A stretch of DNA of 64,000 nucleotides from DATKPE01 sp033854175 (GTDB lineage: Bacteria; Bacteroidota; Ignavibacteria; UBA10030; SZUA-254), in assembly GCA_033854175.1 (NCBI GenBank), contig JAWOKN010000004.1, forward strand, positions 6,579 to 70,578, in the 5' to 3' direction. Every line of letters starts with the position of its first letter. Position 1 is the first letter of the stretch. The position numbers were made by a program, and so were the translations under genes. Below are positions 46,123 through 55,160 of this stretch, in pieces. The notes below the pieces were generated by a model that searched no databases, was not told the DNA's origin, and saw only the letters and a program-made list of their open reading frames with translations.

Positions 46123-46914
46123 ATGCGCGACGACGTTCCGCAGACTGTTCTGATCACCGGCGCCACCAGCGGGATCGGACGCGAGCTTGCATTGATATTC
46201 GCCCGCAAGGGGTACAATCTCCATATTGCCGCACGGACAGAAGGAACCCTCATCGCACAGACCGACGAATTCCGGCATCTCTACCATATCGGGTGCGCAT
46301 ATACGGCCTGTGACCTCTCCCAGCCCTCCGCGCCCGATATGATCATGCGGAACATCCGGGAGCAGGCCGGCAAGATTGATATTCTCGTAAACAATGCCGG
46401 GTTTGGGAACTGGGGTGCTTTCGATCAGACCGATCTTTCGACTGAAATTGAGGAAATTCAGTTGAATATTCTGGCGCTTGTCAGGCTCACGAAATCCGCC
46501 CTCGGGGAGATGAAACAGCGGCGTTCGGGGAGAATACTCAATGTCGCCTCAATGGCCGGTTTTGTGCCCGGCCCCCATATGGCAATTTACTACGCCACAA
46601 AAGCCTTTGTCATCTCCTTTTCGGAGGCGTTGCGCGAAGAGGTACGGGGATCGGGAATTTCCGTGTCGGTTGTATGCCCCAGTGAATCACCGACAAACTT
46701 TCAGGCGCGCGCGGGAATCGAGCGGACGAACCTCAACAGGAGGATTTTCCTGACGGATCCGGCTTTCATCGCGCGGGAGGCGTTCGACGGGCTCATGCGA
46801 AACAAACCGGTGATTATCCCCGGCGTGAAAAACAAGTTTCTGATTTTCTCCCTGCGGTTCCTGCCGCCAGGCGCGGTGAGATCCTTCGTCCGATGGCTGA
46901 ATATCAAACGCTGA
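46123..46914 (+). CDS. Short-chain dehydrogenase/reductase
   Basis: 263-residue classical SDR using NAD(P). It has the cofactor loop TGATSGIG, NNAGFG and the Ser-Tyr-Lys triad in NVASMAGF ... YYATK. The C-terminus is extended by a hydrophobic stretch (PPGAVRSFVRWL), which may bind membrane. It starts one base after the M49 stop, implying co-translation. Confidence 0.92.
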   Translation: MRDDVPQTVLITGATSGIGRELALIFARKGYNLHIAARTEGTLIAQTDEFRHLYHIGCAYTACDLSQPSAPDMIMRNIREQAGKIDILVNNAGFGNWGAFDQTDLSTEIEEIQLNILALVRLTKSALGEMKQRRSGRILNVASMAGFVPGPHMAIYYATKAFVISFSEALREEVRGSGISVSVVCPSESPTNFQARAGIERTNLNRRIFLTDPAFIAREAFDGLMRNKPVIIPGVKNKFLIFSLRFLPPGAVRSFVRWLNIKR

Positions 46915-46939
46915 CGCCGTCGCCGGCCCGAAATTTCCT

Positions 46940-46968
46940 TTGTTTTCTTTCCGCCGGACACATATATT
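46940..46968 (+). promoter_or_regulatory. Promoter of the Ycf48-like operon
   Basis: -35 TTGTTT (46940-46945), 17-bp spacer, -10 TATATT (46963-46968). Start near 46975, a 49-nt leader before the ATG at 47024. Confidence 0.65.
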
Positions 46969-47023
46969 CCATAATACAAAGCGCATTCATGTATCAAAAA
47001 CCGGAGAATCACTCACAGCGAAC

Positions 47024-48004
47024 ATGATGATCATACTGTTTTTGGCGTTGATTGTCGATTCGATGATCACCAGCCCCGTTCAGCAAAAAGCGACGACGGA
47101 GTCTCAAACCGACAAGACCACCTTCTATCATGTCAAGGTTCTTGACAGCCTGAACGCCTTCATCGTGGGAAAACCTTCCATCCTGCTCAGGACAACCAAT
47201 GGAGGTTCCACATGGAAAAGGATCCGGCTGCCGGACTCATTACATGATCTGTACGGGATCAATTTTTTCAACTACCGGAGTGGTATCATCGTCGGTCAGC
47301 AGGGAATGATGTACCGAACGACAGACGGCGGCAGCCACTGGAAAGCCCGTCAGGCAACCCCGAATGTGAATCTTGTCGGCATCCAATACATTTCCGCATC
47401 GACGGCACTTGTGGCCGGATTCGCGGGTACGCTCTTCAAAACCACCGACGCTGGTGCCACGTGGCGATCCATTCCCACCGGCGTAAGGGATAATCTCTGG
47501 ACACTTTCATTCCCGACCCCGACAACTGGATGGGTCGCCGGAGCAAGCGGAAGGATTCTGAAGACGACAGACGGCGGCGAACATTGGACCGACGTCCCGA
47601 GCGGTATACAGAGCTTCCTTTTTAACATCCGGTTTTTCACCCCTGAACTCGGATGGGTCTGCGGCGGATACGGAGCAATCATGAAGACAACCGACGGCGG
47701 AGCCACGTGGATCAAGCAGCATGTCCGAAAGGATCTCGGAACATTCCTCTCGCGCGAATATCAGTACGGCCTTTCCTTCACCGACGAACATAACGGGTGG
47801 GTCTGCGGGACTTCCGGCAGCCTCCTGGTTACCCACGACGGCGGCAACCGGTTCGATAACATCCAGACTGACCAGATAACGACCTTTTTTTCAACCGAAT
47901 TCATTACGCCCATGACGGGATGGATCGTCGGCGCCAACAGCACCATACTGAAAACCAGCGACGGCGGGAAAACATGGATCAACCAGTCGAGGAACATCAG
48001 ATGA
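47024..48004 (+). CDS. Ycf48-like seven-bladed beta-propeller protein
   Basis: 326-residue exported protein with a short N-terminal hydrophobic signal. Seven copies of a TTDGGxxW motif (for example RTTDGGSHWK, KTTDGGATWI, KTSDGGKTWI) mark seven propeller blades of the BNR/Ycf48 type. In photosynthetic bacteria Ycf48 helps assemble photosystem II; no photosynthesis gene is here, so it is more likely a generic protein- or glycan-binding propeller. Its stop overlaps the next gene's ATG by four bases. Confidence 0.9.
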   Translation: MMIILFLALIVDSMITSPVQQKATTESQTDKTTFYHVKVLDSLNAFIVGKPSILLRTTNGGSTWKRIRLPDSLHDLYGINFFNYRSGIIVGQQGMMYRTTDGGSHWKARQATPNVNLVGIQYISASTALVAGFAGTLFKTTDAGATWRSIPTGVRDNLWTLSFPTPTTGWVAGASGRILKTTDGGEHWTDVPSGIQSFLFNIRFFTPELGWVCGGYGAIMKTTDGGATWIKQHVRKDLGTFLSREYQYGLSFTDEHNGWVCGTSGSLLVTHDGGNRFDNIQTDQITTFFSTEFITPMTGWIVGANSTILKTSDGGKTWINQSRNIR

Positions 48005-48645
48005 CGATGAAATCCTTACTCGTCCTTTTTGCCGCGTCAATCCTGATTCTTCCATCACCGGGCTGCAGGTCGACCCCCCACGCCGGACAGGAGTACCTGT
48101 CGGAGACCCTCAGCTATCGGTCAATGGCCGACTCGTTTTTCCGCTTTGATCCTCAATCCCCCTTCCGCAGGGATTCGACGATCCAGTATCACGGCCTGAA
48201 CTGGTACCCGCCCGATTCGGAATTCACGTTCCAGTCGAAATTGTACAGATACAGTAGCCCGTCACCGGTCACTATTTACGGTACCAAGGGGGAAGAACGA
48301 AAGATGATCCGGTACGGCTATTTCCTAATCGACTACCGTGGACGGCAATATGTCCTGAATATCTGTAAAAGGGCTCCGAAGGATACGCAGCAGTCATTCA
48401 GAAACGATGAACCTCTTTCCGTCTGGTTCACCGATGAAACCACGGGGCATGAAACCTACGGCGTGGGCCGTTACATCGACATCGGTGAGGAAAAGCCCGA
48501 TCCGAACTTTCTCTACACCATCAATTTTAATAATGCCTACAATCCATATTGCGCATATAGTTCCCTCTACTCGTGTGCCATACCGATGAAGGAGGATCAT
48601 CTTCCCTTTGCCGTCCATGCCGGCGAAAAAAAATATCACCCCTAG
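48001..48645 (+). CDS. DUF1684 lipoprotein
   Basis: 214 residues. The signal peptide ends at lipobox SPGC. The C-terminal half contains YGVGRYIDIG, TINFNNAYNPYCAYSSLYSC and PFAVHAGEKKY, which match DUF1684. The function of the family is not established. It overlaps the propeller gene by ATGA, so the two are translationally coupled. Confidence 0.9.
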   Translation: MTMKSLLVLFAASILILPSPGCRSTPHAGQEYLSETLSYRSMADSFFRFDPQSPFRRDSTIQYHGLNWYPPDSEFTFQSKLYRYSSPSPVTIYGTKGEERKMIRYGYFLIDYRGRQYVLNICKRAPKDTQQSFRNDEPLSVWFTDETTGHETYGVGRYIDIGEEKPDPNFLYTINFNNAYNPYCAYSSLYSCAIPMKEDHLPFAVHAGEKKYHP

Positions 48646-48756
48646 AGACCCGGGCAATCCGGAGATCGGCGCAGAAGCACCCCCCCCGTCTGAGGCACCG
48701 GGTAAATCCGGAAGAACGCGCTTCTTCGCGATGAATCATCAGGTATGTTCAAAAAA

Positions 48757-48785
48757 TTGCGTTTTACTGATTTTCACGCTACATT
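48757..48785 (+). promoter_or_regulatory. Promoter of the SpoIIE-HerA operon
   Basis: -35 TTGCGT (48757-48762), 17-bp spacer, -10 TACATT (48780-48785). Start near 48792, a 29-nt leader before the ATG at 48821. Confidence 0.65.
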
Positions 48786-48820
48786 TATGAGAATTTGGAT
48801 GGGGCATCAACGGTAAAAGA

Positions 48821-50053
48821 ATGCAACTGCGGAAATTATATCGTACAATTGAGTCTTTTGGTTCGAAGAAGTTTGAGAGTGATGAGGAGTTGTTAAAGCA
48901 CGTGTTGGCTGAAATAGTTCAGAACGAGGAGATCAATATCAAGGGGGGCCGCCTCTGGAAATTCGATCCGAAATCCGCCGGGTACGAACTTCTCCACCAG
49001 ATCGGCGACATCGAGCAGATACGTGCGAATTACAAGATAAAACTGAAGGATTATCCTCTCTTTCTCGAGCTGCCAAAACTCCGTACTGTACTTGCGAACG
49101 AAAATGACCAGTACCTCCGGAAGCGGGGAATTTTCAAATATTCCGCGACCGGTGTCGGCGAAAAAATCCAATGGCGGGGACACACCCTCTACCGCTATGT
49201 CCTTGCGTTCAACGCCGATGATCTCGGGGAAGGCATAACCTCGACACTGAATATCATCAGCGCCGCCCTGAGCTCGGTCCTCCGGGGTAAGAAAATCGAA
49301 CGCAAGGCGAAGGTCCTCGAGCGCGATCTCGACAAGGCCCGGGAGATCCAGCAAAGCATCCTACCGCAGCACGAGATCCAATTTCACGCATATGACATTT
49401 ACGGTATTTCAATCCCGGAAAGAATCGTGGGGGGAGATTTTTTCGATTACCTCCAGATCGAGAATGACCCCGAGCGTCTGGGTGTGGTGATCGGCGATGC
49501 GACGAGCAAGGGGATCTCGGCCGCCGTCGAAGCTCTCTATCTGTCCGGCGCTCTGCGGATGGGATTTGAATATCAGACAAAAATCGGCGTGTTACTCTCC
49601 CGCGTCAACAAACTTCTCCATAAGACATTCACCGAAGAACATTTTGTCTCGCTGTTCTATGCGGAAATCACCGATGACAGGAACGGCCTCATTATCTATG
49701 CCAACTGCGGCCATAACATGCCGATCCTGCTTCGCGAGAAAGTCTCTGACCCCGAGTTCCTCGATGCGACAGGCCAGATGCTCGGACCCTTCCCGAACGA
49801 GGTGTTTAAAACCGAAAGCACGCATATGAAAAAGGGGGATATGCTGGTTCTCTACACCGACGGCGTGACCGAAGCAACAAACGAGCGGGGCGAATTCTAC
49901 GGAGAGAATAAACTCGTTGAGCAACTCCTCCACCACAGGGATAGGTCCCCGAAGGAAATTGCCCAACTCGTGCTGGAGGATGTTCAGATTTTTAACAGCC
50001 TCGGTGTTCATTCGGACGACAAGACGCTTGTCGTGATTAAACGCAATATGTAA
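48821..50053 (+). CDS. SpoIIE/RsbU-type serine phosphatase
   Basis: 410-residue PP2C-like (PPM) phosphatase with an N-terminal GAF-like sensor (about 15-160) and a coiled linker. The catalytic domain from about 175 has metal-binding motifs VGGDFFDY, DATSKGISAA, the GHN motif near 300, YTDGVTEA and SDDKTLV. Such proteins dephosphorylate anti-sigma-factor antagonists in partner switching; none (RsbV or RsbW) is in the window. It is 22 bp upstream of a HerA-like gene on the same strand. Confidence 0.92.
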   Translation: MQLRKLYRTIESFGSKKFESDEELLKHVLAEIVQNEEINIKGGRLWKFDPKSAGYELLHQIGDIEQIRANYKIKLKDYPLFLELPKLRTVLANENDQYLRKRGIFKYSATGVGEKIQWRGHTLYRYVLAFNADDLGEGITSTLNIISAALSSVLRGKKIERKAKVLERDLDKAREIQQSILPQHEIQFHAYDIYGISIPERIVGGDFFDYLQIENDPERLGVVIGDATSKGISAAVEALYLSGALRMGFEYQTKIGVLLSRVNKLLHKTFTEEHFVSLFYAEITDDRNGLIIYANCGHNMPILLREKVSDPEFLDATGQMLGPFPNEVFKTESTHMKKGDMLVLYTDGVTEATNERGEFYGENKLVEQLLHHRDRSPKEIAQLVLEDVQIFNSLGVHSDDKTLVVIKRNM

Positions 50054-50075
50054 ATCTGGAAAGGATGGAAGCCCT

Positions 50076-51650
50076 ATGGGAGATGCACCAAACCATATCG
50101 GAACGGTCTCTTCAGTCAACAGCTCGGTCATCTCCGCCGTGCTGACAAACGGCGCAGGAGCCTCAGCGGCCAGGCTGGGAAGTTATATCGTCATGATGGA
50201 AGGGGAAACAACCATCGTCGGAAGCATTACCGCTGTCCGGCAGAATACCCCGGCAAACGGCCAGGTGCCCGGGGGGGAATCACACCTGGAAACCATCGAA
50301 ATCCAGCTTATCGGCACAGTCACCCGCGGCGTCTTCGAACGAAGCATCTCCACCTACCCGCTGATCGGTACAAAGGTCTATCCGGCGATCGGCGAGGATC
50401 TGAAGAGCATCTTTTCCACTTTTCAACGGTACGGATTTTCCCCCGGCTATATCTCTGTTCTCCAGAACGAGCGGATGTTCCTGAACCCCAACAAATTTTT
50501 CGCCAAACACATCGCCCTCTTCGGTTCGACCGGATCCGGGAAATCCTGTACAACCGCCTCAATCCTCCAGAAGGTGAGTAAGTTCGAAAACACCCATATC
50601 CTCCTCCTCGACCTCCACGGGGAGTACGGCCCTGCATTCCAGGATGCCGGCAATGTCATCAAAATCACCGAGCTTGAACTGCCATACTGGCTGATGAATT
50701 TTGAGGAGATCGTCGAGACCTTCGTCGATGAGAATGAATCCTCCTCGAACAATCAGATCATGATTTTGAAGGAAGCAATCCTCGATTCAAAAAAAGGGAA
50801 AAACCTGCCGTTGAAGGATTATCTGACGGTCGATACACCGGTTTATTTCGATTTTCTCGACGTGAGTGCCCGCATGCGCTCCCTCGACTCGGAACGTACA
50901 CTCAGCGGCAAGGAAGGGCCGTTTTACGGCCAGTTCACCAGGTTTCTCGTGAGGCTCGAGAGCAAACTCACCGATAAACGCTATGAATTTCTCTTCAGAC
51001 CCAGGACCTATCGTTCCTCGGAAACATTCGCCAACCTCCTCACCAAACTCTTCGGACTCGACACCGGTAAAAGAATTACGATCATCGACCTCAGCCGCGT
51101 GCCGTTTGATGTCGTGAACGTCCTGGTTTCGTTGCTCGGAAGGATTATTTTCGATTTCAACCTCTGGAACCGAAACAGGCAGGATTTTCCGATCCTGGTG
51201 GTGTTTGAGGAAGCGCATACCTATCTCTCGATGACGGGAAAAAGCCGTGCTGCTCGCAAAACCGTCGAGCGTATCGCAAAGGAGGGGCGTAAATACGGTG
51301 TCAGCAGCATGATTATCAGCCAGCGCCCCTCGGAAATCTCCGACACCATAACCGCACAGTGCAATAATTTTGTCGCCATGCGCCTTCTCAATCCGAACGA
51401 CCAGGCCTATATCCGGAAACTTGTTCCGGACAGCCTTTCGAACATGATCGAGATTCTTCCGACCCTGCGGCAGGGCGAGGCGTACTTCATCGGGGACGCA
51501 GTCCCCGTGCCGGTACGGGTATTGATCGACATGCCGAGTCCGGAACCGGCCAGCGGCGACATCAATTACTTCGATAAATGGAAGAATAAAGAAGTGGCCA
51601 CCAACGTCGCCGAAGTCGTCAACAACTGGTGGAAACAGATCCGGCACTGA
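50076..51650 (+). CDS. HerA-family hexameric ATPase
   Basis: 524 residues. An N-terminal HAS-barrel region (about 1-100) is followed by an FtsK/HerA RecA-like core with Walker A GSTGSGKS (150-157), Walker B ILVVFEEAH (about 374-383) and sensor motifs SSMIISQRPS and NNFVAMRL. In archaea HerA works with NurA nuclease in end resection; in bacteria relatives pair with Sir2 or DUF4297 nucleases in phage defence. Here no nuclease is adjacent; its neighbour is a SpoIIE phosphatase. Substrate and partner are unknown. The spacing suggests co-transcription. Confidence 0.9.
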   Translation: MGDAPNHIGTVSSVNSSVISAVLTNGAGASAARLGSYIVMMEGETTIVGSITAVRQNTPANGQVPGGESHLETIEIQLIGTVTRGVFERSISTYPLIGTKVYPAIGEDLKSIFSTFQRYGFSPGYISVLQNERMFLNPNKFFAKHIALFGSTGSGKSCTTASILQKVSKFENTHILLLDLHGEYGPAFQDAGNVIKITELELPYWLMNFEEIVETFVDENESSSNNQIMILKEAILDSKKGKNLPLKDYLTVDTPVYFDFLDVSARMRSLDSERTLSGKEGPFYGQFTRFLVRLESKLTDKRYEFLFRPRTYRSSETFANLLTKLFGLDTGKRITIIDLSRVPFDVVNVLVSLLGRIIFDFNLWNRNRQDFPILVVFEEAHTYLSMTGKSRAARKTVERIAKEGRKYGVSSMIISQRPSEISDTITAQCNNFVAMRLLNPNDQAYIRKLVPDSLSNMIEILPTLRQGEAYFIGDAVPVPVRVLIDMPSPEPASGDINYFDKWKNKEVATNVAEVVNNWWKQIRH

Positions 51651-51772
51651 CCCCCCGGCCGCTGATTCCAGGACATTTCCTGCCGACCGCCCGGTACCGG
51701 CGGGTCACTCCATGCCGGGGATTCCCCATGTCAACTCTCCGGAAGAATGTAATTACCCCGGAATACATTTCC

Positions 51773-53236
51773 TCATTGATGAACTCCGGGTGCGGCGGAT
51801 TTGCCGAGAACATCGTCAACCTCCATGGTGTGCACAGGAGCAAGGTGGAGATCGAGGATCCCCTGTTCGATCTTCTTGCGATCGCCAACGACAATGATCG
51901 CGATATTCTCCGGATCGATGTATTTCCGGGACGTCCTCAGCACATCCTCCTTGTCCACCCGGAGAATATGATCCGCATAGGTATTGAAGTATTCATCAGG
52001 AAGATTATAGACGGCCAGTTCCACCAGCCGGTCGGCGATATTCTCCACCGATTCAAAATTCCTCGGGTAACGGAGTGTGATGTAATTTTTCGCCCTCAGG
52101 AGTTCATCATCACGAACAGGTTCGCGGATGGCCTTCAGTTCGTTCATGAATTCCATGATCGCCGAATCGGTTACGGAGGTCTGAACAGCAGCGTGCGCGG
52201 TGAACGGGCCCGGCAGCAGCCTGCAGTCGAAGAGCGATGACGCGTCATAGGCGTAACCATGCTCCTCCCGGAGGTTCTGGTTGAGCCGGGATGTAAAGGC
52301 CCCGCCAAGAATATCGTTCATCACCTGGAGCGCAAAATAGTCAGGATCTCCCCTGGGGGCACCGATCCGGGTGAGGATAATTTCAGACTGCGCGGATCCC
52401 GGTTTGTCGACAAGATCAAGAACAATCTTCCGGACCTGCTGAGGTTCCGGGAGGCTGATTTTGGGTATTTCACCTTCCGGCCAACGGCCAAAAAGCCATT
52501 CCAGTTTCGGGAGTATGCCCTTCGCGGATATATCCCCCACAACGATCACCGTGGCATTGTTCCCCCTGAAGTATGATGAATAATATCCCTTGATATCACC
52601 AAGGGTGATCCGGCGGATGCCCTCGGCAGTCCCCATGACCGGTGTACCGTACGGATGGAGATCACCATAAATGACCTTTTGCGACAGAATCGATGCGATG
52701 GCCTCCGGTTCATCACGCCATTGCATCATGGTCGTCAATCTGTCATTCCGCTCCCGTTCCAGTTCCTCCGCCGGAAAACGGGGACGGAGAACCATATCCG
52801 CCAGAAGCGCAAGCGCTGAATCGAGGTTCGACACCGGGGTATGGAGACTCACCCCGCAGCTGTGCCACCCCGCGAATGCGGAGATGGTCGCGCCAAGAAA
52901 ATCCACGGCGTCGGCGTACTCGAGCGAATTTCGTGTGCCCGCCCCATCCTCCATCAATTGTGCTGTAAGACTGGCGAGACCCGACTTCCCTTCCGGGTCA
53001 GCGACAGAACCAGCCCGCACAACGACTTCAACCTGAAGCAGCGGCAGATTGTGTTTCTCGAGCAGAATAACAGGCAGGTGATTCGATAACCAGAGATGCT
53101 GAATCTGCGGCAAGCCGAGACCCGGGAGCGGACCGGGAACGGGGGGCTTTGTCCTGTCGGGCATCTGCCCCAGCGTAATCCCCGCACAGAGAAGAATGCA
53201 TGCCAGAGCGGGCTGTATCGGAATCTTCCGCCTCAT
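51773..53236 (-). CDS. M16 peptidase subunit lacking the catalytic HXXEH motif
   Basis: 487 residues with an N-terminal signal peptide. The M16 fold is clear and the glycine-rich and Arg/Tyr region (GAFTSRLNQNLREEHGYAYD) is present. Where active subunits have GLAHLFEHLMFEG, this one has GLASLTAQLMEDG, so the zinc-binding HXXEH is gone. It therefore resembles the non-catalytic partner of a two-subunit M16 peptidase. Its start overlaps the stop of the upstream, catalytically complete M16 gene by four bases, which supports a heterodimer. Confidence 0.92.
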   Translation of the reverse strand: MRRKIPIQPALACILLCAGITLGQMPDRTKPPVPGPLPGLGLPQIQHLWLSNHLPVILLEKHNLPLLQVEVVVRAGSVADPEGKSGLASLTAQLMEDGAGTRNSLEYADAVDFLGATISAFAGWHSCGVSLHTPVSNLDSALALLADMVLRPRFPAEELERERNDRLTTMMQWRDEPEAIASILSQKVIYGDLHPYGTPVMGTAEGIRRITLGDIKGYYSSYFRGNNATVIVVGDISAKGILPKLEWLFGRWPEGEIPKISLPEPQQVRKIVLDLVDKPGSAQSEIILTRIGAPRGDPDYFALQVMNDILGGAFTSRLNQNLREEHGYAYDASSLFDCRLLPGPFTAHAAVQTSVTDSAIMEFMNELKAIREPVRDDELLRAKNYITLRYPRNFESVENIADRLVELAVYNLPDEYFNTYADHILRVDKEDVLRTSRKYIDPENIAIIVVGDRKKIEQGILDLHLAPVHTMEVDDVLGKSAAPGVHQ

Positions 53237-54594
53237 TGACCCGGTGCAGGTGGATTCTGTACGGCGAGATTCCGCTGGCCGGGAGGTACGACGCTGAGAA
53301 CGACTCTTCCGTCGTCCCTGAGATAGCGGAGCACGATTGCCGTAATCGCCCCCGCATCGATCTTGCTGTACCGCGAGAGATCTTCATGAAAATAATCGGG
53401 ATTCCCGGTCATCACGAAATATTCGTTCATCTGGTCGGCCTTCTGGCCGATACGTTCCATCTGATCGAGGAAACTCACCTCGATCTGATTGACTCCCCGT
53501 TCAAGTTCCCTGGCCGCGGGGGGCTCCCGTTTCAGCCTGTCAAGCTCCTGCTGAATCATGGTGAAGAGTTCAGCCAGGGTGTGGCCGGGACGGGCGGTTG
53601 CGATGATGTAAAACTTCGAGCAGAGTTCCATCTCGTCCTGGAACACCGTGACGTCCTGGGCAACCTGAGTCTCATAGACCAGTCGTTTGTAAAGCCGGGA
53701 ATTTTTTCCCCCGGCCAGAAGAAGAGACACGAGATTGAGCTCGGCATTCCCCGGTGCATACTTCCGGGGCGCAATCCAGGCCATGTATAACCGGGGGAGC
53801 TGGACGTTGTCTTCCTGGACAATGTATGTCGCCGTGTCACGATGGGGCATCGGTAGCGCCATGCCATCGACATGCTTTCCGGCCGGAACATCGCCAAACC
53901 AGTACTCTACCGTTTTCCGCGCATTCAGGGTATCAATATCGCCCGCGATGACGAGGCTGGCATTTGCCGGTGAGTAATAGGTTTTGAAGAAGGTCGCGAT
54001 ATCATTATACGATGCAGCGGTCAGATCCTCCATCGACCCGATGACAGGCCAATGATAGGGGTATTCGGGCGGAAAAAGTTTTTCATCGATCGTCTCAAAC
54101 GCCCTCCCGTAGGGTTGGTTATCAAGGGCCTGCCGCCGCTCATTCTTCACGACATCCTTCTGGACATCAATCTTCGCAGGCGACAGTGAATCGATCAGGT
54201 ACGCCATTCTGTCGGATTCCAGGAACAGGGCAAGATCGAGTGCATTCCGCGGAATGACCTCGTAATAATCTGTGCGATCGGTGCTGGTGGTGGCATTATT
54301 ATCTCCCCCCGCATCCTCAAGCCACTGGTCGAACATTCCGACGGGCACGTGTGCCGATCCTTCGAACATCAGGTGTTCAAACAAATGAGCCAGACCGGTT
54401 CTTCCAGCTTCCTCCCTCGCCGAGCCGACATGATACCAGAGATTAACCGCGACGATGGGCAACGCGTGATCCTCGTGAAGGATGACCCGAAGACCGTTCG
54501 GGAGGGACAGCTGGTGGTACGATACTGAGATTTGACCCTGCGAGGATGATGCGATCAGGAAGAGAAGTGCGGTGAGAGGTCCTCTCAGGAGCAT
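53233..54594 (-). CDS. M16 zinc peptidase, catalytic subunit
   Basis: 453-residue secreted peptidase with a signal peptide ending near SSQG. HXXEH is intact as H70-L-F-E73-H74 in GLAHLFEHLMFEG, and a downstream Glu is expected as third ligand near 150. It is related to PqqL and mitochondrial-processing-peptidase beta. It precedes its degenerate partner with a four-base overlap and follows nuoI by about 13 bp on the same strand. Confidence 0.93.
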   Translation of the reverse strand: MLLRGPLTALLFLIASSSQGQISVSYHQLSLPNGLRVILHEDHALPIVAVNLWYHVGSAREEAGRTGLAHLFEHLMFEGSAHVPVGMFDQWLEDAGGDNNATTSTDRTDYYEVIPRNALDLALFLESDRMAYLIDSLSPAKIDVQKDVVKNERRQALDNQPYGRAFETIDEKLFPPEYPYHWPVIGSMEDLTAASYNDIATFFKTYYSPANASLVIAGDIDTLNARKTVEYWFGDVPAGKHVDGMALPMPHRDTATYIVQEDNVQLPRLYMAWIAPRKYAPGNAELNLVSLLLAGGKNSRLYKRLVYETQVAQDVTVFQDEMELCSKFYIIATARPGHTLAELFTMIQQELDRLKREPPAARELERGVNQIEVSFLDQMERIGQKADQMNEYFVMTGNPDYFHEDLSRYSKIDAGAITAIVLRYLRDDGRVVLSVVPPGQRNLAVQNPPAPGQ

Positions 54595-54606
54595 AACGGT
54601 ATGCGG

Positions 54607-55113
54607 TCAGCGATTTTGCCGGAGGTACTCGAGCCGCGGCCGGAGCTTGTCTGCCGATTGGAGCAACTGATCTTTTCCGAATATGCCGTCTTCCTGCCGC
54701 GTGAACGTCAACTCATACTCATTGCTCATGACGATTGCCTCCTCAGGACAGACCTCCTCGCAAAACCCGCAGAAAATACACCTGAGCATGTTGATCTCAA
54801 ACTTGACGGGATACCGTTCTTTCCATAATTCACTTTCGGATGCCTGGATCTCGATCGCAAGAGCAGGGCATACACGCGCGCAGAGTCCGCATGCGACACA
54901 CCTTTCGACGCCGTTCTGCTCGACAAGGACAGGTCTGCCCCTGAACGAGGCCGGCGGATTCCACTTCTCCTCGGGATACTGCCGGGTGAATTTCGGCCTG
55001 AAGACCTGCGTCAGGGTTATCTTCATCCCGTGAAGGATCTGCGGGATGTACAACCGATCCCAGAATGAGAGATCCTTTTTATGAACGATGGGTATATGAT
55101 GTTCAGATGCCAT
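54607..55113 (-). CDS. nuoI: NADH-quinone oxidoreductase subunit I
   Basis: 168-residue peripheral-arm subunit of complex I carrying two 4Fe-4S clusters N6a and N6b. The motifs CVACGLCARVCP and CIFCGFCEEVCP supply all eight ligands. It is third in nuoG-nuoH-nuoI. M16 genes follow instead of nuoJ. Confidence 0.95.
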   Translation of the reverse strand: MASEHHIPIVHKKDLSFWDRLYIPQILHGMKITLTQVFRPKFTRQYPEEKWNPPASFRGRPVLVEQNGVERCVACGLCARVCPALAIEIQASESELWKERYPVKFEINMLRCIFCGFCEEVCPEEAIVMSNEYELTFTRQEDGIFGKDQLLQSADKLRPRLEYLRQNR

Positions 55114-55160
55114 GGGAAGACTATGGATTGTTTACACTCCTATCATCAAAAAAATCTCTG

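Noticed and set aside
50076..51650. SIR2-HerA or NurA-HerA defence/repair system
   Set aside because: No Sir2, DUF4297 or NurA gene lies next to it; both neighbours are identified as other families.
51651..51772. Terminator between HerA and M16 genes
   Set aside because: There is a near-palindromic GC block (about 51692-51712) but no T-tract on either strand.
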